Source: Polyangium fumosum (GTDB lineage Bacteria > Myxococcota_A > Polyangia > Polyangiales > Polyangiaceae). Taken from it: DNA of 64,000 nt. Positions 7,582 to 15,648 of this stretch are shown here, one piece after another. The stretch is taken from NCBI RefSeq assembly GCF_005144585.1, contig NZ_SSMQ01000005.1, positions 186,001 through 250,000 of the forward strand, given 5' to 3'. Positions within the stretch are counted from its first letter, which is position 1, and each line of letters starts with the position of its first letter. The position numbers were made by a program, and so were the translations under genes. A model generated the notes under the pieces. The model did not search any database. It was given only the letters and a program-made list of their open reading frames with translations, and was not told where the DNA came from.

Positions 7582-8949
7582 ATGGCCGGCATGGATCGAT
7601 ATCACGGCACACGCGCGGCGCTGCTCGCCCTGATGAGCGCGGGGGCGGTCGGCTGCTCGAACGCGGATGGTCAAAGCTCCTCCTCATCGCCCGGCGCTCC
7701 TCCGACCTATTACCGAGACGTCAAACCCGTCCTCGACGCGAAATGCGCGGGGTGTCACACCGCAGGCGGGATCGGGCCCTTCGCCCTCACGACGGTGGAG
7801 GACGTGGTCTTGCGCAAGGACGCGATCGTGGCTGCGGTGCAAAGCCGGCGCATGCCTCCCTGGCCCCCCTCGCCGGAGTGCGCCGAGATTGCGCACGACC
7901 CCTCGCTCACCGAGCCGCAAATCGACACCCTCGCGCGCTGGGCGAACGCGGGTGCGCCGCTCGGGGATCCGGCGGATTTCGTCGCGCTCCCGGGGGATCC
8001 GGGCACGCTCTCCCGCACGGACCTCGACCTCCCGATGCCCGAGCCCTACACGCCCACGAAGGGGCCCGACGATTATCGTTGCTTCTTGATCGACTGGCCG
8101 TACGACACGACGAAGTTCGTCACGGGCCTCGGGATCACGCCGGGCAACGATTCCATCGTCCACCACGTGGTCGTGTTTTACGCGAAGCCGAACGCGGTCT
8201 CCACGTACGAGGCCTACGACGCGGCGGAGCCGGGCCCCGGGTATACCTGCTTCGGCGGGCCGAAAGGGGACGACAAGGCCATCGAGGGGCCCTCGGGATA
8301 CGGGATCCTCGGCGGTTGGGCGCCGGGCTCCTTCGGGCGGGACGCCCCCGCGGGGACGGGCATCGAGGTCCCGCCCGGGACCAAGATCATCCTCCAGCTC
8401 CATTACAACACCGCCCACGGCACGCCGGAGCCGGATCGAACCACGGTCGCCGTACGGATCGACGATACCGTGGAAAAACCCGCCTTCTCGATGCCCTGGC
8501 TCAACCCCGCGTGGCGCAATCCGGGCGGGATGGTGATTCCAGCCGGCGATTCCGACGTCGTGCACACGTTCGAGCAGGACGCGGCCACGGCCGTCTCGAT
8601 CTTCACGAAGGGCGCGCTGCCCGCGGACCAGCCTTTTACGTTGCACACCGTCGGTCTGCACCAGCACCTGCGCGGAAAGAGCATCTCGACGTCCCACACT
8701 CCATCCGGGGGCACGGAAGCTTGCCTCGTCGACATCCCGAAATGGGATTTTCACTGGCAATCGCCGTACACCTTGCTCGAACCGCGCCGGATCATGCCCG
8801 GCGACAAGCTCAGGATCGAGTGCCACTGGGACAACTCGGCGGCGAACCAGCCGCTCGTGAACGGCGTCAAGATGCCCCCCGAGGACCTTCAATGGGGCGA
8901 GGGGACAAACGACGAGATGTGCCTCGGCTGGTTCTACGTGACGCCGTGA
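7582..8949 (+). CDS. Lipoprotein fusing a c-type cytochrome domain to a type II copper-dependent monooxygenase-like domain
   Basis: ATG at 7582 (or 7591) opens a lipoprotein signal with lipobox SAGAVGC (Cys25); upstream frame is antisense to the regulator. Residues 41-130 form a cytochrome-like domain with one haem site CAGCH (55-59). Residues 145-455 resemble PHM/dopamine beta-monooxygenase. The expected copper ligands are present in order: His194-His195, His274 (LQLHYN), His360 and His362 (HQH) and Met446 (NDEM). In PHM these form CuH and CuM, which hydroxylate substrates using O2 and external electrons. The fused haem domain would be a built-in electron donor. Substrate unknown. Transcribed divergently from the two-component operon. 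Confidence 0.82.
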   Translation: MAGMDRYHGTRAALLALMSAGAVGCSNADGQSSSSSPGAPPTYYRDVKPVLDAKCAGCHTAGGIGPFALTTVEDVVLRKDAIVAAVQSRRMPPWPPSPECAEIAHDPSLTEPQIDTLARWANAGAPLGDPADFVALPGDPGTLSRTDLDLPMPEPYTPTKGPDDYRCFLIDWPYDTTKFVTGLGITPGNDSIVHHVVVFYAKPNAVSTYEAYDAAEPGPGYTCFGGPKGDDKAIEGPSGYGILGGWAPGSFGRDAPAGTGIEVPPGTKIILQLHYNTAHGTPEPDRTTVAVRIDDTVEKPAFSMPWLNPAWRNPGGMVIPAGDSDVVHTFEQDAATAVSIFTKGALPADQPFTLHTVGLHQHLRGKSISTSHTPSGGTEACLVDIPKWDFHWQSPYTLLEPRRIMPGDKLRIECHWDNSAANQPLVNGVKMPPEDLQWGEGTNDEMCLGWFYVTP

Positions 8950-9906
8950 TCAGCGCGGCGCCCGGCGCGCTCCTCGGAGCCGCGGCACGATGTCCGCGAG
9001 CCGATGCCCGAGCGCCACCGCCGCCGGATCCCGGAACCGGACGTGAAAATGCGTCGCGTGCCCCCAGGCGTGGCGAATCAGCGTGTCCCTCTTCGTGGGG
9101 CTCGGAAAAACGTCCTCGGCCGGGCGCTCGCCCTCAGGCAGGGACGCAACGTGCGCTTGCAAGAGCCGCTGCACCGAGACGTCGATGAAGATCATCTCGA
9201 CGTTGCCTCCCTCGATCAACGACCGCACGAGCGCCCACGTGCGCGCCGCGTCGAGGTTCTGCGCCGTGGCGCGCTGGTACCAGGTCGCCTGCGTTTTGTA
9301 ATAATATCCAATATCGGCGTCGAGGCCGGATTGATGGCTCCGGTGGGGCTTCAGCCAGCCGCCGCGCTCGCGGGCGATGTCGCCGACATAAAGCGAGGGT
9401 GAGCCCGGAAAACACCGCCGCACCTCCCGCACCGCGCGCTCGATCGAGCGAATGACGAGCTCCGTGCCCCATCCATAACCGCCCGCGCGCAGGATGCCCT
9501 CGGAGTCCTTGAGCTCCACGCCGCCGAACAGCGACCCCCGCGTGGGCGAACCCAGCGACGCCGAACCAAGCGCCTCGGGCTTCTCCTTGGCGAGGCGAAA
9601 CAGCTCCGCTGCGGGCGGCGGCTCGGACACGCGCACCTCGATCGCAGGCTCCGGCGCACAACGCGCGGGCACGTCCGGCGCCTCCGCCGGGGCCACCGCC
9701 GCAGGCACGTCGTTCGGCGGTGCAGGCGCGAGCACAGACGCGACCCCCGGCAGCGCTCCCAAGCGAAGCGCGGACGTCACCGGCGCGGCGGGCGCCCCGT
9801 CGTTCGCGCGCGAAGGCGCCCCGCGCTGCGCGGCGGCGACCACGATCGACGCCGCAGCGAAGATCACGATCGCGGAGCCCAGGGCGCGCGGAGGCACGGA
9901 CCTCAC
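8950..9906 (-). CDS. Penicillin-insensitive murein endopeptidase (MepA, M74-like)
   Basis: A 318-residue protein with an N-terminal membrane/signal segment (about 8-27), an Ala/Pro-rich linker, and a C-terminal peptidase domain (about 125-310). The metal-binding signature is HRSHQSGLDADIGYYY followed later by HAWGHATHFHVRFR, matching the LAS-type zinc site of MepA-family endopeptidases that cut D-Ala-mDAP cross-links. GTG at 9906 is used; a second GTG at 9897 is an equally good start because the GGAGGG motif almost abuts the first. Its stop directly follows the stop of the convergent monooxygenase gene. Probable periplasmic cell-wall remodelling enzyme. Confidence 0.85.
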   Translation of the reverse strand: MRSVPPRALGSAIVIFAAASIVVAAAQRGAPSRANDGAPAAPVTSALRLGALPGVASVLAPAPPNDVPAAVAPAEAPDVPARCAPEPAIEVRVSEPPPAAELFRLAKEKPEALGSASLGSPTRGSLFGGVELKDSEGILRAGGYGWGTELVIRSIERAVREVRRCFPGSPSLYVGDIARERGGWLKPHRSHQSGLDADIGYYYKTQATWYQRATAQNLDAARTWALVRSLIEGGNVEMIFIDVSVQRLLQAHVASLPEGERPAEDVFPSPTKRDTLIRHAWGHATHFHVRFRDPAAVALGHRLADIVPRLRGARRAPR

Positions 9907-10084
9907 CCCTCCATTCTACGCCGAAAACGCCCGCAGGCAGCCCACTTCGTGGCGCGCCGATGTTGTGAGCCCCAACGGATCTTCCCATCGCGTCCGCCAG
10001 ACCCAGGCGTCGTCGCAGACAAACGCCGCGCTCGCCCCGCCTTCCGCCTTCCCTCCCTCGGCTGAATGGTGTAACCGGCAGTAC

Positions 10085-11839
10085 GTGGATTTGCGTCCGG
10101 GTGACCGTGTCGATCGCTACACGCTGATCCGGCCCCTTGGGGAAGGTGGACAGGGGGCGGTGTGGCAGGTGGTCGATCCCCTGGACGAAGGGGCCACGCG
10201 AGCCTTGAAGCTCGTTCACCTCTCGGAGGCGGGGCAGGCGGCGTTCGCGCGCGCCCGACGCGAGGCGAAGATCCTCGCGGCGCTCGATCACCCGGGGCTC
10301 TGCGCGTGCCACGCGTTGTTCGAGGATCTCGACAAGGGCCTCGTCGGGGTCGTGCTCGACCTCGTTCAGGGCTCGACGCTCGACGCAGCGATGCACGATC
10401 GGCGGATGTCCAAAGGGCATCGGTTCGCTGCGCTCGTGCAGGTGGTCGACGTGCTCGCGTACGTGCACGCGGCCGGACTCGCGCACCGCGATCTGAAGCC
10501 GGCGAACGTGCTCGTGACGGACGCGTTCTGGGAGACCCCGCACCAGCCCGGAGCGGTGAAGGTCATCGATTTCGGGATCGCCGTTCCGATCGGCAATCCG
10601 CAGCGCTTGACGGCGGTCGGCGGCGTGATCGGGACCGTGCGGTATCTCGCGCCCGAGCTGTTCCGCCCGCGCCCGAGCCGACGCGCAGCAGCCGAGGAGA
10701 GCTGCGCGCGCGACATGTTCGCGTTCGGCGTCATCGCGTGGGAGCTGCTCTGGGGCACGCACCCCGCAGGCCTCGGCCCTTCGGCCTCGTTCGAGGCCAT
10801 GGCGCAGAGGTACGCGGACATCGAGGCGGGGCGGAGGCCCTGGCCGAGCCCGAGTTTGTCCGGGCCGTGGGGCACGGCCATCGCGGCGTGCCTCTCGCTC
10901 GGGCCGGAGGATCGCCCGGAGCACGGCGCCGCGCTCGCGTCGGTGCTGAAGACGGGCGCGCCTCCGCCGAGCCGGCGCGCGCCGTCCGGCGCCCTTCCCT
11001 CACGCACCGAGCCCCACGCGCCGGCCCCGGCACCGTTCGTCCCGCGCACGGAGCCCATGGCCCCGGCCGCGAGGACGGCTCCGATGCCCGCGCCGCGGCA
11101 TTCGTCGGCCCGCGTGCGTCGGGACGAACCCTCGGGGCGCGGGGCGCGGGGCGCGATGTACGCGCTGGCAGGAGCAATCGCGCTCCTCGCGGGGGCCATT
11201 TACCTGAAGCCGCCCGAGAAATTCGCTGCGGACGACGTGCCGCTGCTGTCGCTGCCGACGCCGAACCCCAGCGGGACGGCGCTCGTGCCGTCGTCGTCGC
11301 CCCCGAACACCGTCGAGCAAGACCGCGCCGGCGTCTGCTGCGGCGGACTCGCTTGCAACACCACGAAGCAGGACACGCGCGGGACGTGGTGCGAGAAAAA
11401 ACCCGAGCAATGCGCCAAATGCAGCTCGGGCCGGCCCTATGTCCCCGGACGCTGCGCAGAGATGTTGCCTCTCGATCGGCCGTTCCTGCTGCGGCTTGCC
11501 CATCTCAACGGCGGACAGGCGGACCTCTCGGTCTGCTTCCGCCGCGCGGACGATCCCCGAAGCGAAGAGCAATGTATCGCCGCCGCTCAAGGCGCAGACG
11601 CTTCGCGAAACGGGACGATCGCACGGGAACGACGTCTCTCCGTGACGGCCGGCCAGCTCTCGCACAAGCCGGGCCTGGAGATCACGATCAAGGATTCGCG
11701 CGGCGAGACGGTCGCCCACGGGAACCACATCTTTCACCCGAAAGGACTCCTGACCTCCGCGCTGTGTGTCGGGACGGAGTTCCGGATTGGCGACAGGCAG
11801 ATCCCCGTCGCGTTTTACCTCGACGATCCATCGCCATGA
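10085..11839 (+). CDS. Membrane Ser/Thr protein kinase with Cys-rich extracytoplasmic domain
   Basis: Start placed at GTG 10085, just ahead of the kinase fold; upstream frame is antisense to mepA. The kinase domain covers residues 10-285: P-loop GEGGQGAVW, Lys42, HRDLKPAN with catalytic Asp136, and DFG at 162-164. The glycine loop and APE-like LAPEL are intact. A Pro/Ala-rich linker leads to one membrane helix (about 357-375). Outside it, residues 415-460 hold a compact cysteine cluster (CC, C, C, CxxC, C) followed by a beta-rich segment to 584. The stop overlaps the ATG of the FHA-sigma54 gene (ATGA). I infer that an external signal sensed by the Cys-rich domain is passed by phosphorylation to that regulator. 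Confidence 0.9.
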   Translation: MDLRPGDRVDRYTLIRPLGEGGQGAVWQVVDPLDEGATRALKLVHLSEAGQAAFARARREAKILAALDHPGLCACHALFEDLDKGLVGVVLDLVQGSTLDAAMHDRRMSKGHRFAALVQVVDVLAYVHAAGLAHRDLKPANVLVTDAFWETPHQPGAVKVIDFGIAVPIGNPQRLTAVGGVIGTVRYLAPELFRPRPSRRAAAEESCARDMFAFGVIAWELLWGTHPAGLGPSASFEAMAQRYADIEAGRRPWPSPSLSGPWGTAIAACLSLGPEDRPEHGAALASVLKTGAPPPSRRAPSGALPSRTEPHAPAPAPFVPRTEPMAPAARTAPMPAPRHSSARVRRDEPSGRGARGAMYALAGAIALLAGAIYLKPPEKFAADDVPLLSLPTPNPSGTALVPSSSPPNTVEQDRAGVCCGGLACNTTKQDTRGTWCEKKPEQCAKCSSGRPYVPGRCAEMLPLDRPFLLRLAHLNGGQADLSVCFRRADDPRSEEQCIAAAQGADASRNGTIARERRLSVTAGQLSHKPGLEITIKDSRGETVAHGNHIFHPKGLLTSALCVGTEFRIGDRQIPVAFYLDDPSP

Positions 11840-13104
11840 GCCAGACCACCACGGAAGAGCATCGACCGCCGGCGCGGGACGACGGTCCGAGCGGTGAGCC
11901 CATCCTGCTCGCCGCGTTCCCCACGCCCGCCGCCTTTCCGCTGCCGGGCCCGAGTGAACCTTTGGGCCGCGCCTTCCTCGCCGAGCGCGGCGTGATCGAC
12001 GGGGAGGTCTCGAGCAAGCACCTTCGATTCTCGCGGCCCGGAGGACGCATTCACGTCGAGGACCTCGGCTCCCGCAATGGGACGTTCATCGGCGGCCACG
12101 CGCTTCGCCCACGAGAGGCCGTGCCGCTCGAGGACGGCGCCGTCGTGCGGATCGGCCGCACGATCCTCGTCTTCCGGGAACGATTCGAAGGTCCGCTTGC
12201 CCCGGAGACGCCGCTCGGGACGCTCGTCGGGCCCTTCGGATTGCAAAACATCCGCAGAGACCTCGCGCGGCTCACCCATCGGCCCGTGCCCAACGTGCTC
12301 ATCCTGGGCGAGACGGGGACGGGCAAGGAGCTGCTGGCCGAGCAGGTCACGCGCGCGCTCGGCCGCGCGGGCAAACCCTTCGCCGCCGTGAACGTCGCCG
12401 CCATGCCGGCCACGGTCTTCGAGGCGCACCTGTTTGGCTGGAAAAAGGGCTCGTTCTCGGGCAGCGCGGACGGCGGCGAGGGCATCCTGCGCGCCCACGC
12501 GCGCGGCACGGTGTTTCTGGACGAGCTCGGCGAGCTCGCGCCCGAATTGCAGCCAAAGATGCTTCGCCTCCTGGAGAACCGGGAGGTCTTGCCCGTCGGC
12601 GAGAGCAGGCCAGTCAAGGTGGACGTCCACCTCGTCGCCGCGACGAACCGCGACATCGAGGACATGATCGACGCCGGGACCTTCCGGCGGGACCTGTACG
12701 CGAGGTTTCTGGCGCGCATCGAAATCCCACCGCTCCGCGAGCGACCTGAAGACCTGTTTGCCATTGTGGAACATCTTTTTCAAAGGCGCGGGGTGACGCT
12801 CGACCCGCGACGGGTGGAGGTGGAAGCGCTGGAGCGGTTGATGCTCGCGCCCTTCCGCGCCAATGTGCGCGACCTCGACCTCCTCGTGACCTACATGGAG
12901 CCGAGCGGCGGGCTCACCCTGCGCGCCGTCTCCGAATTCCTGGGCGTAGCGGCGGGGGACGTCGGCGCGCGACCGCTCTCACGCGACCTCGTCAATCGTG
13001 TGCTCGCCGAGTGCAAAGGAAACAAGTCCGAAGCAGCGCGGAGGCTCGGGGTGGACCGGGCGAGGCTCTTGCGGCTCCTGCGCAAAATCGCCGAAGAGGG
13101 ATGA
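11836..13104 (+). CDS. FHA-domain sigma54-dependent transcriptional activator
   Basis: ATG at 11836 overlaps the kinase stop. The 422-residue protein has an N-terminal FHA domain (about 44-115: SSKHLRF, SRNGTFI), which binds phosphothreonine. An AAA+ sigma54-interaction domain follows (about 135-345), with Walker A GETGTGKE (158-165), Walker B TVFLDE and arginine fingers. A Fis-type HTH ends it (about 385-420, NKSEAARRLGV). The sigma54-contact loop, usually GAFTGA, reads GSFSGS here; the Phe is kept but Ala and Thr are replaced. Kinase-FHA-EBP pairs are a recognised myxobacterial arrangement in which kinase output activates sigma54 promoters. Targets unknown. Confidence 0.92.
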   Translation: MSQTTTEEHRPPARDDGPSGEPILLAAFPTPAAFPLPGPSEPLGRAFLAERGVIDGEVSSKHLRFSRPGGRIHVEDLGSRNGTFIGGHALRPREAVPLEDGAVVRIGRTILVFRERFEGPLAPETPLGTLVGPFGLQNIRRDLARLTHRPVPNVLILGETGTGKELLAEQVTRALGRAGKPFAAVNVAAMPATVFEAHLFGWKKGSFSGSADGGEGILRAHARGTVFLDELGELAPELQPKMLRLLENREVLPVGESRPVKVDVHLVAATNRDIEDMIDAGTFRRDLYARFLARIEIPPLRERPEDLFAIVEHLFQRRGVTLDPRRVEVEALERLMLAPFRANVRDLDLLVTYMEPSGGLTLRAVSEFLGVAAGDVGARPLSRDLVNRVLAECKGNKSEAARRLGVDRARLLRLLRKIAEEG

Positions 13105-13108
13105 CGCC

Positions 13109-13972
13109 TCAAAAGGCATAATCTCCCCCGCGCCCCTGGAACCGGACGAGCGAAAAACGAACGCTGTCCCAGGCCGCGTCCAGGCCGACGTCCAGGATCG
13201 GGCGGCCGTAATGGTGCACGCTGTCCATGTCATCGAAGAAACGGCCGGCGGGATCCACCATGGCATAACTGCCGAGGATGTCCTCGTGGTCCTCGGGCAC
13301 GAGGGCGACGCCGCGCGCCTGCACGCGCTCGTGCCGCGCGACGAACGCACCAAAGGCCTCCGCGGTGCACAGAAGCGGCTCGACGCGCCCAGAGTTCTGG
13401 CCGTCGATCGGCAGCACGCGCAAGACCTTCCATCGCTCCGGGCGGAGGGCGAGGATCAAATCGGACATGTCCTCGTCGGCCTGAAGCGCCGTGACCACGG
13501 TGTTCACCTTGATACGCATGCCCAGCGCGCGGGCCTGCTCGGTCATCTCGATGTACCTCGTGGTGGGAATGGCGCTGCCCCGCACGGCGCGCCCGAGGGC
13601 CACGTGTGTCTCCTCGGACACGCTGTCGATGCTCAACGTGAGCCAATCGAGCCGCCCCTGGAGCGACGCGAGGACCTCGTTCTTCAGGCGGGTGCCGTTC
13701 GTGACGAGCATGGTCACGGCCCCGCGCTCCTTCGCGACCTCGATGAGCTCCGGGAGCCAAGGGCAAAGCGTTGGCTCGCCCCCGGCAAACGTGATCTTGC
13801 GGAATCGTTCTGCGAGGAGCTCCACGACGCGGATGGACGCGGCGCGAGGCAAATGGCCGCGGGGCAGATCCGTCGCTGCGATGTCGTCGAAGGTCGCAAA
13901 ACAATGACGGCACCGCATGTTGCACGGCTTCCACAGGTGGTAGTTGACGGACGGGGGCATGGGTCGAGGCAT
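13109..13972 (-). CDS. Prokaryotic viperin homologue (radical SAM ddhNTP synthase-like)
   Basis: A 287-residue radical SAM protein. It has NYHLWKPCNMRCRHC (Cys17, Cys21, Cys24 for the 4Fe-4S cluster), FAGGEP (62-67) and VTNG. Viperin-specific stretches run through to the C-terminus: LSIDSVSEETHVALGR, KVNTVV, ADEDM, RWKVLRVLPIDGQN, LVPEDHEDILGSY, ILDVG and RGGDY. Human viperin has CNYKCGFC, AISCDSFDEEVNVLIGR, RWKVFQCLLIEGEN and RGGKY at the same places. Viperins convert an NTP to the 3'-deoxy-3',4'-didehydro nucleotide, a chain terminator used against phage. ATG at 13972 is preferred over GTG 14002. The nucleotide-kinase partner often found beside pVips is absent. It ends 4 nt from the convergent sigma54 activator. 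Confidence 0.9.
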   Translation of the reverse strand: MPRPMPPSVNYHLWKPCNMRCRHCFATFDDIAATDLPRGHLPRAASIRVVELLAERFRKITFAGGEPTLCPWLPELIEVAKERGAVTMLVTNGTRLKNEVLASLQGRLDWLTLSIDSVSEETHVALGRAVRGSAIPTTRYIEMTEQARALGMRIKVNTVVTALQADEDMSDLILALRPERWKVLRVLPIDGQNSGRVEPLLCTAEAFGAFVARHERVQARGVALVPEDHEDILGSYAMVDPAGRFFDDMDSVHHYGRPILDVGLDAAWDSVRFSLVRFQGRGGDYAF

Positions 13973-14074
13973 GGCACCGGGTGTGCGGGGGCAAGGACGC
14001 ACGCAGGCCCGGAGGAGCGAAGGTCATGCCATCCCCAAAACGCTTGTTTTTCCGAGCGTTCTCGCTTGGGCCGG

Positions 14075-14123
14075 GTGGTCGCGATCAGGAGGGCAGGCGC
14101 GCCTGACCGATCGCGATCACCAC
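14075..14123. repeat. Large imperfect inverted repeat between SRPBCC and viperin genes
   Basis: The outer arms TGGTCGCGATCAGG (14076-14089) and CCTGACCGATCGCGATCACC pair with a few bulges around a perfect 12-bp palindrome CAGGCGCGCCTG (14094-14105). A smaller hairpin (AACGCT 14039-14044 with AGCGTT 14055-14060) lies on the viperin side. On the minus strand this would fold in the leader of the viperin gene or at the end of the ArsR-SRPBCC transcript. It has no long T tract, so a simple intrinsic terminator is uncertain; an attenuator, processing site or protein operator is possible. Confidence 0.5.
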
Positions 14124-14151
14124 GCGCCTCGACCGCGCCGCCCGCGCCCCG

Positions 14152-14619
14152 TCAAGCGGCGGCGTGCGCCTCGCGCTCGAGCCCCTCGACGAGTTTGTCG
14201 AGGACGACCTTCGTCCCGTGCTCGCGCCCCTCCGGCGCGTCGTGTCCGTCGAGGAACGCGCCCTGCTCGGTGAAAACCAGCCGCGTCCCTTTGCCCTCGG
14301 CCTTGAGCTCGATCGTCACGAGCGACACCGAGATCCGCGTCTCGTCGCGGTGCATGTCGTACGTGTAGACGATTCGCTGGTTCGGAACGATGTCCTGAAA
14401 ACGCGTCTCATTCATGTAGATCGGGCCGCCTTTCGGGCCGCCTCGATACATCTCGTGGCCTCCGACGCGGAAATCCAGCTCGTGGGTTGCGCCCTCGTGG
14501 CAGCCGAACCACTTGCGCTTCTGTTCCGCCGTCGACCAGGCGGCGAACACCCGCGCCGGCGAGACCTGGAAAAACCGCTCGATAACAAACGTCGTATGCG
14601 TGACAGATCGTTCGGTCAT
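14152..14619 (-). CDS. SRPBCC (AHSA1/START-like) domain protein
   Basis: A 155-residue single-domain protein of the AHSA1-like branch of the SRPBCC superfamily. It starts FVIERFFQVSPARVFAAWST, continues with KRKWFGC and VGGHEMYRGG, and ends with a long C-terminal helix (KVVLDKLVEGLERE). These helix-grip folds enclose a hydrophobic ligand; the ligand of this branch is unknown. It follows the ArsR-type repressor by 3 nt, the standard ArsR-SRPBCC two-gene arrangement, so the repressor most likely controls it. The next gene on the strand, viperin, is 179 nt downstream across a large hairpin. Confidence 0.85.
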   Translation of the reverse strand: MTERSVTHTTFVIERFFQVSPARVFAAWSTAEQKRKWFGCHEGATHELDFRVGGHEMYRGGPKGGPIYMNETRFQDIVPNQRIVYTYDMHRDETRISVSLVTIELKAEGKGTRLVFTEQGAFLDGHDAPEGREHGTKVVLDKLVEGLEREAHAAA

Positions 14620-14622
14620 GAT

Positions 14623-14970
14623 TCATTCCTTCGATTCGGGTTCGTCAGGATGCTCGGCGAGGTAATCGCCGAGGCGGTCGAAGCATCGCTCCCAGCTCGC
14701 GCGTCGCTCGGCGATCCATTGCTCGGCCGCCCGCAGCGCCGCGGGTTCGAGCCGACACGTGCGAACCCGCCCGGCCTTCTCCGAGCGCACGAGGCCGCTC
14801 GTCTCCAGCACTTGCAGGTGCTGCATCACGGCCGGAAGCGACATGGACAGCGGACCGGCGAGCTCACTCACCGAGGCCGGTCCGCGGCTCAAGCGCTCGA
14901 TCATGACCCGACGGGTCGGGTCCGCGAGCGCCTGAAACATACGATCGAGGGACGCGCTTTGGTTAAGCAC
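14623..14970 (-). CDS. ArsR-family transcriptional repressor
   Basis: The 115-residue form beginning at GTG 14970 (MLNQSASLDRMFQ) matches the usual N-terminus of this ArsR subgroup; a longer frame continues upstream but lacks support. The winged helix spans ALADPTRRVMIERLSRGPAS through LPAVMQHLQVLETSGLVRSE to the wing AGRVRTCRLEP. It has no metal-binding CxCxxC motif, as expected for regulators paired with SRPBCC proteins. A TTGACA/GATACT promoter places transcription start at or next to the GTG, so the mRNA is probably leaderless, and a palindrome covers the start codon, suggesting autorepression. Confidence 0.88.
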   Translation of the reverse strand: MLNQSASLDRMFQALADPTRRVMIERLSRGPASVSELAGPLSMSLPAVMQHLQVLETSGLVRSEKAGRVRTCRLEPAALRAAEQWIAERRASWERCFDRLGDYLAEHPDEPESKE

Positions 14971-15005
14971 GTGCCTAAGTATCGACTTCGGACCGGGGTT
15001 GTCAA
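14963..15005 (-). promoter_or_regulatory. Leaderless promoter with overlapping ArsR operator
   Basis: Reading the minus strand, TTGACA (15005-15000) is followed after 16 bp by GATACT (14983-14978), a good sigma-A-type pair. Transcription would begin at about 14971-14970, at the GTG of the ArsR gene. The imperfect palindrome TTAAGCAC/GTGCCTAA (14963-14978, seven of eight positions paired) abuts the -10 element and covers the start codon, an ideal place for repressor binding. The divergent DGPF gene begins at 15152 and could share the control. Confidence 0.7.
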
Positions 15006-15151
15006 GAAATAGTTTGGCAAACGTTGAAGTGTTGTACCCGACGAAAGAAAATGTTGGAGGTGTGTCGATCTGGCCTGCCCTGGTTCGTCGTGACCATGAA
15101 GCCCGGTCGGGGAGCCCCGTCCGACCCAGCCACGAAACAAGGAGACAAACC

Positions 15152-15583
15152 ATGCGATTCATGATCTGCGCCGCCCCCGACCCGAACGCCCCGAAGACCG
15201 AGGGAGCCCCGCCGAGCGACGAGCTCATCGCCGCCTACATGAAGTTCAACGAAGACATGACGAAGGCCGGCGTGCTCGTCGCGTCCGAGGGCTTGAACCC
15301 GGCCCAGGAAGGCGCGCGCGTGGCGAACAAGGGCGGCAAACGCGTCGTGCTCGACGGTCCGTTCGTGGAGTCGAAGGAGCTCGTCGGCGGGTTTTACCTG
15401 ATCGACGTGAACAGCCGCGAGGAGGCGATCGAATGGGCCCTGCGCTGCCCCACGGGGATCGGCCACGACGACATCCTCACCATTTTGCCCATGACGGGCG
15501 CGGAGGACATTCCGCCGGAGATGATGGCCATCGTCGAGAAGGCCGCCCCGACGTGGCTGCGGACGTTCTGGAAAAAAAAGTAG
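15152..15583 (+). CDS. YCII/DGPF-domain protein
   Basis: ATG at 15152 follows AAGGAGACAAACC. The 143-residue product has the DCP/YCII-like fold with the diagnostic VVLDGPFVESKELVGGF motif (residues about 68-84) and the C-terminal REEAIEWALRCP helix. DGPF proteins are small dimeric proteins of unclear activity. They are repeatedly encoded beside ECF42 sigma factors, as here, where a second copy and the sigma factor follow on the same strand. Probably the first gene of a three-gene operon. Confidence 0.9.
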   Translation: MRFMICAAPDPNAPKTEGAPPSDELIAAYMKFNEDMTKAGVLVASEGLNPAQEGARVANKGGKRVVLDGPFVESKELVGGFYLIDVNSREEAIEWALRCPTGIGHDDILTILPMTGAEDIPPEMMAIVEKAAPTWLRTFWKKK

Positions 15584-15648
15584 AGGGGCTTGTCGATCCG
15601 AACGACGCTCGTTCGACGTATCGCTGAAGGCAAGAAGGAGAAACGACG

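Noticed and set aside
13109-13972. Alternative call as MoaA or generic radical SAM maturase
   Set aside because: Viperin-specific blocks continue to the C-terminus (LVPE..., ILDVG, RGGDY) and the second Fe-S site of MoaA is absent.
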